Assembly: GCA_002428215.1 (NCBI GenBank)
Contig: DIUI01000135.1
Coordinates: forward strand, 1 to 6,235
Source: Prolixibacteraceae bacterium UBA6162
Lineage (GTDB): Bacteria; Bacteroidota; Bacteroidia; Bacteroidales; Prolixibacteraceae
Length of the DNA: 6,235 bases
Direction: 5' to 3'
Part shown: piece after piece, positions 3,828 through 6,235 of the stretch
How the letters are laid out: every line of letters starts with the position of its first letter
Numbering within the stretch: the stretch's first letter is position 1
The notes under the pieces: model-generated
What the model was told of the DNA's origin: nothing
What the model saw: the letters and a program-made list of their open reading frames with translations, nothing else
Database searches by the model: none
Made by a program: the position numbers and the translations under genes

Positions 3828-6235
3828 ATGGATTTCAAGAAATCACTTGGATTTAACCCTTCAGGGTCAAACGCCATCACGCGTCCCAAAAGGGTTATCG
3901 AATATATCAACCTGAAACTGGCGGCATTGGGTCAGCCCTGGTATCACTCAGAATCAAAAACCGAATTTCTCGAATTGGCAAACGACCTGATAAAAAACCA
4001 TCGTGAAAAAAACCGGTTATTATCAGACTATCTTTGTCCAACGGATCAGCGCATTCAAAACTTCATAGACAGTTACCTGAAGGATCAATCCGGCGGACTG
4101 AATCTGAGGTTACCTGCCACTACATTCATTGTTGACAGTCACGGAATTGCACGAACGCTCTCGCTGCCACCCGACAAGCCCGAGTTTGTATCGGATATTG
4201 TCAGCAGCTTCCGCTTAAAACAGGGGGTTTTGAACAATCCCAAATACGACAGGAGAACGACTCAGGGAGTTTTTCACATCGCAGAGGGTGGGCTTCCCAT
4301 ACCGTATGATAAAAAAGCGGTACCGAAAATTACATTTGCCCACCTGCTCAATAAAGCCCTCCAACCGCCCGATCAGCTTTTGCGTTTGCCTTTTACATCA
4401 ACGCAGGAGGAACAAGCCAAAGTATTCGTGAGTCTGTTGCTAAAGCCTGTAGTTAGTCCATCCGTAAAGAATGTAAGTGACGAAAAAAAGATGGAAATCC
4501 GCTTTTTTGCCCCGGGCAATCTGGTGAGTAATCTTGATTTTGTAGAATCGATTTTTGGCAACGCCGGAGATCCATTCCTTCCCGAGAACGATTCAGCCCT
4601 TGATCCTAAAAGCTGGACGGGTCACACAGGGTGCGTAATACTGGCTCCCCATCTTATTTATCTCACCAAAAAAGAGGTAGGATTACCACACATCAGCGAA
4701 GCTTCTGAACGTCAGAAACGAGATGGAATGTGTTGGTCCGACGAGAAAGAGCTGTACAATGAAGGAGGGGCTTTTAAAATAACTGCCAGAACCGAAGAGG
4801 GTGTAATCGTGACCGTAATCGCCGACAACTACTACGGCTACTCCAAAAAAGAGGTAAAAACCCAAATTAGTTATGCGGCCAATCTCTTGGGGAACGTCGA
4901 GGAGGAGCATGCAGGCGGGGCCATAGCTTTTGCCACCTATAATCTCGGCGATGAATTTTCCGACAGAAATCAGTTTCTCAACAATGGACTTAGCTATGGG
5001 GAAATGGTGAACATGTATGGAGAAATCATGCAGGTACAGCCCGAGGGGTATGCGGTTGACAAAAACTACAACGACATTTTATACCTGCCTGAGCATGCCG
5101 AATTCAATATGATGGAGCAAAAAATCTCCTGGACAAAAGGCAAAGAGCAAGTATCGATAAGGCTTAATCCTGCGCATATGTACATTATGCCTGCCGGATA
5201 TAAGCTTAGAATGGAAAAAAACAACTATGTTCCTTCGTGGCGCATTATTGGTTCGGTGGCTGAAGGTTCATTCTGCCACAAACCATCGACCGTTTCAGGA
5301 GGCGGGAAATCTGAAATCTCTAAGTCAATCAACGATGCCATTATTTATGGCCCATTCTTTACCGCTGACTTCGAGAACGATTTTAAAAAGGTGGAGGAGC
5401 TTATTGACAAGGACTATAGCAATGCCTACCTCGATCATATTGATACAGATAAGTCGCGACCCATTTTAAGTCCCAAAAGATCACTTGGGTCGGTAATTCA
5501 ACTGATGACCCCATCGCCCTCAAGATATACCGAAGAATACAACCAATGGCTGGAAACCATTCCTCACCACATCAAAGGATTAGTCTATCTGGTAAAAAGA
5601 TTTTATAAGCCGGAGTGGGGCAATAATTGGCGAAACCTCTTTTCAGTAGATACTATTGATGGACGTAATGGAAATGAACTTAAATTTAAAAACCGGAAGG
5701 TGGTTGCCAGTTATCTTCGGGTTGGACTAACTCAGGAGGGCGCCTGGCGAACCTTTAAGCTAAGGCAGGACTTTATTGCGGCCGACAAGTTGCAAATGGA
5801 GGATGATATTTCGGTGTCCATTACCGTTCCGGCCGACCGGCTTGAAAGCCTCTACGAAGAGCAGGATAATCCTTCGGTTAAATTCACCCACAACTGTGAA
5901 TACCGATTCTTCCAGCGCCCCGACGAAGCCATACACCGAGGCTATGACAAGCAGGCAGAGGCTGATTTATCGACAGCAGGAACCTTTATCTCCAACTTTC
6001 AACCGTTAAATATTAACGATGCTGAGAGCATTGTAGAGGATGCCATCGACTTCGACAGGTTCACTCCACCCATGAAACATCTGATTTCGGAATTTATTGA
6101 AAACCGGGATTTTACTTATTTTGTTTCATCTTCGCACCCGCGTATCTGGGAGGGGAAACCTTCAAAAAACATGCGCTACCTGCAAAATCGTCCCGATTTG
6201 GTAAAACACCGCGACAAATACATCGCAGAAATTGG
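3828..6235 (+). CDS. PPi-type phosphoenolpyruvate carboxykinase, N-terminal part (runs off right edge)
   Basis: An uninterrupted frame of 802 codons with no stop before the window edge. I identify it as the pyrophosphate-dependent PEP carboxykinase family (EC 4.1.1.38; oxaloacetate + PPi to and from PEP + CO2 + Pi), known from Propionibacterium, Actinomyces and Entamoeba. These enzymes are about 1,100-1,200 residues long, so roughly one third is missing. Family-typical blocks, recognised from memory: NLDFVESIFGNAGDP (235-249), LPEND and SWTGHTGCVILAPH (251-275), ERQKRDGMCW, then IADNYYGYSKKEVKTQ (331-346) with SYAANLLG and EEEHAGG (to 364), HKPSTVSGGGKSEISKS (484-500), and HPRIWEGKPSKNMRYLQ.RPD (770-790). 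The GYSKKEVKT and GGGKSEISK blocks are Lys/Gly-rich and could bind phosphate or metal; that is inference. Expected to be cytoplasmic: no signal or membrane segment. Start ATG 3828 follows an A-rich AGAAAAATT and a good promoter. Often annotated as hypothetical protein because it resembles ATP/GTP PEPCKs only weakly. Confidence 0.85.
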   Translation, partial: MDFKKSLGFNPSGSNAITRPKRVIEYINLKLAALGQPWYHSESKTEFLELANDLIKNHREKNRLLSDYLCPTDQRIQNFIDSYLKDQSGGLNLRLPATTFIVDSHGIARTLSLPPDKPEFVSDIVSSFRLKQGVLNNPKYDRRTTQGVFHIAEGGLPIPYDKKAVPKITFAHLLNKALQPPDQLLRLPFTSTQEEQAKVFVSLLLKPVVSPSVKNVSDEKKMEIRFFAPGNLVSNLDFVESIFGNAGDPFLPENDSALDPKSWTGHTGCVILAPHLIYLTKKEVGLPHISEASERQKRDGMCWSDEKELYNEGGAFKITARTEEGVIVTVIADNYYGYSKKEVKTQISYAANLLGNVEEEHAGGAIAFATYNLGDEFSDRNQFLNNGLSYGEMVNMYGEIMQVQPEGYAVDKNYNDILYLPEHAEFNMMEQKISWTKGKEQVSIRLNPAHMYIMPAGYKLRMEKNNYVPSWRIIGSVAEGSFCHKPSTVSGGGKSEISKSINDAIIYGPFFTADFENDFKKVEELIDKDYSNAYLDHIDTDKSRPILSPKRSLGSVIQLMTPSPSRYTEEYNQWLETIPHHIKGLVYLVKRFYKPEWGNNWRNLFSVDTIDGRNGNELKFKNRKVVASYLRVGLTQEGAWRTFKLRQDFIAADKLQMEDDISVSITVPADRLESLYEEQDNPSVKFTHNCEYRFFQRPDEAIHRGYDKQAEADLSTAGTFISNFQPLNINDAESIVEDAIDFDRFTPPMKHLISEFIENRDFTYFVSSSHPRIWEGKPSKNMRYLQNRPDLVKHRDKYIAEI

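Noticed and set aside
4373..6009. Short open frames on both strands within the PPi-PEPCK region
   Set aside because: The long frame from 3828 is uninterrupted and carries family motifs across the whole stretch, so the short frames are incidental.

Overview
The window looks like a chromosomal segment of a member of the Bacteroidota, probably an anaerobic or facultative Marinilabiliales/Bacteroidales-type organism. Reasons: the proteins read like that phylum's versions (a secreted 'FYNVENLFD' endonuclease/phosphatase; an Acs that starts directly with the 'YIFEYQKSITNPTGFW' type N-terminus). Translation starts lack a strong Shine-Dalgarno sequence, and two start regions carry perfect TAnnTTTG -7 boxes of the Bacteroidota primary sigma factor. 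The organism call is an inference from these traits, not a database match.

Layout, left to right. (1) Minus strand, 1-909: a two-gene unit, a YqaB/beta-phosphoglucomutase-like HAD phosphatase (295-909) followed 13 bases later by the N-terminal third or so of a secreted endonuclease/exonuclease/phosphatase-family protein that runs off the left edge. (2) Divergent intergenic region, 910-1087: a perfect 8+8 bp dyad next to a perfect -7 box reading toward the HAD gene, and a 13-codon leader-like ORF whose stop overlaps the start of the next gene as ATGA. (3) Plus strand, 1088-1504: an unrecognised 138-residue protein with four predicted membrane segments. (4) Intergenic region 1505-1753: repeated TAATGTC elements and a possible weak promoter. 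(5) 1754-3670: complete acetyl-CoA synthetase (acs). (6) 3671-3827: a strong 15-bp hairpin, then a good Bacteroidota promoter. (7) 3828 to the right edge: an 802-codon open frame with no stop, which I identify as the N-terminal two thirds or so of a pyrophosphate-type PEP carboxykinase (EC 4.1.1.38).

The main theme is central carbon metabolism around acetate and the PEP/oxaloacetate node. Acs makes acetyl-CoA from acetate and ATP and releases AMP and PPi. PPi-PEPCK interconverts oxaloacetate + PPi with PEP + CO2 + Pi. The two genes are co-directional neighbours but are separated by a hairpin and a new promoter, so any link is more likely through shared PPi than through a shared transcript. 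I see no mobile element, RNA gene, CRISPR array, defence locus or clearly new system. The best leads are the PPi-PEPCK gene itself and three small regulatory-looking structures in the intergenic regions.
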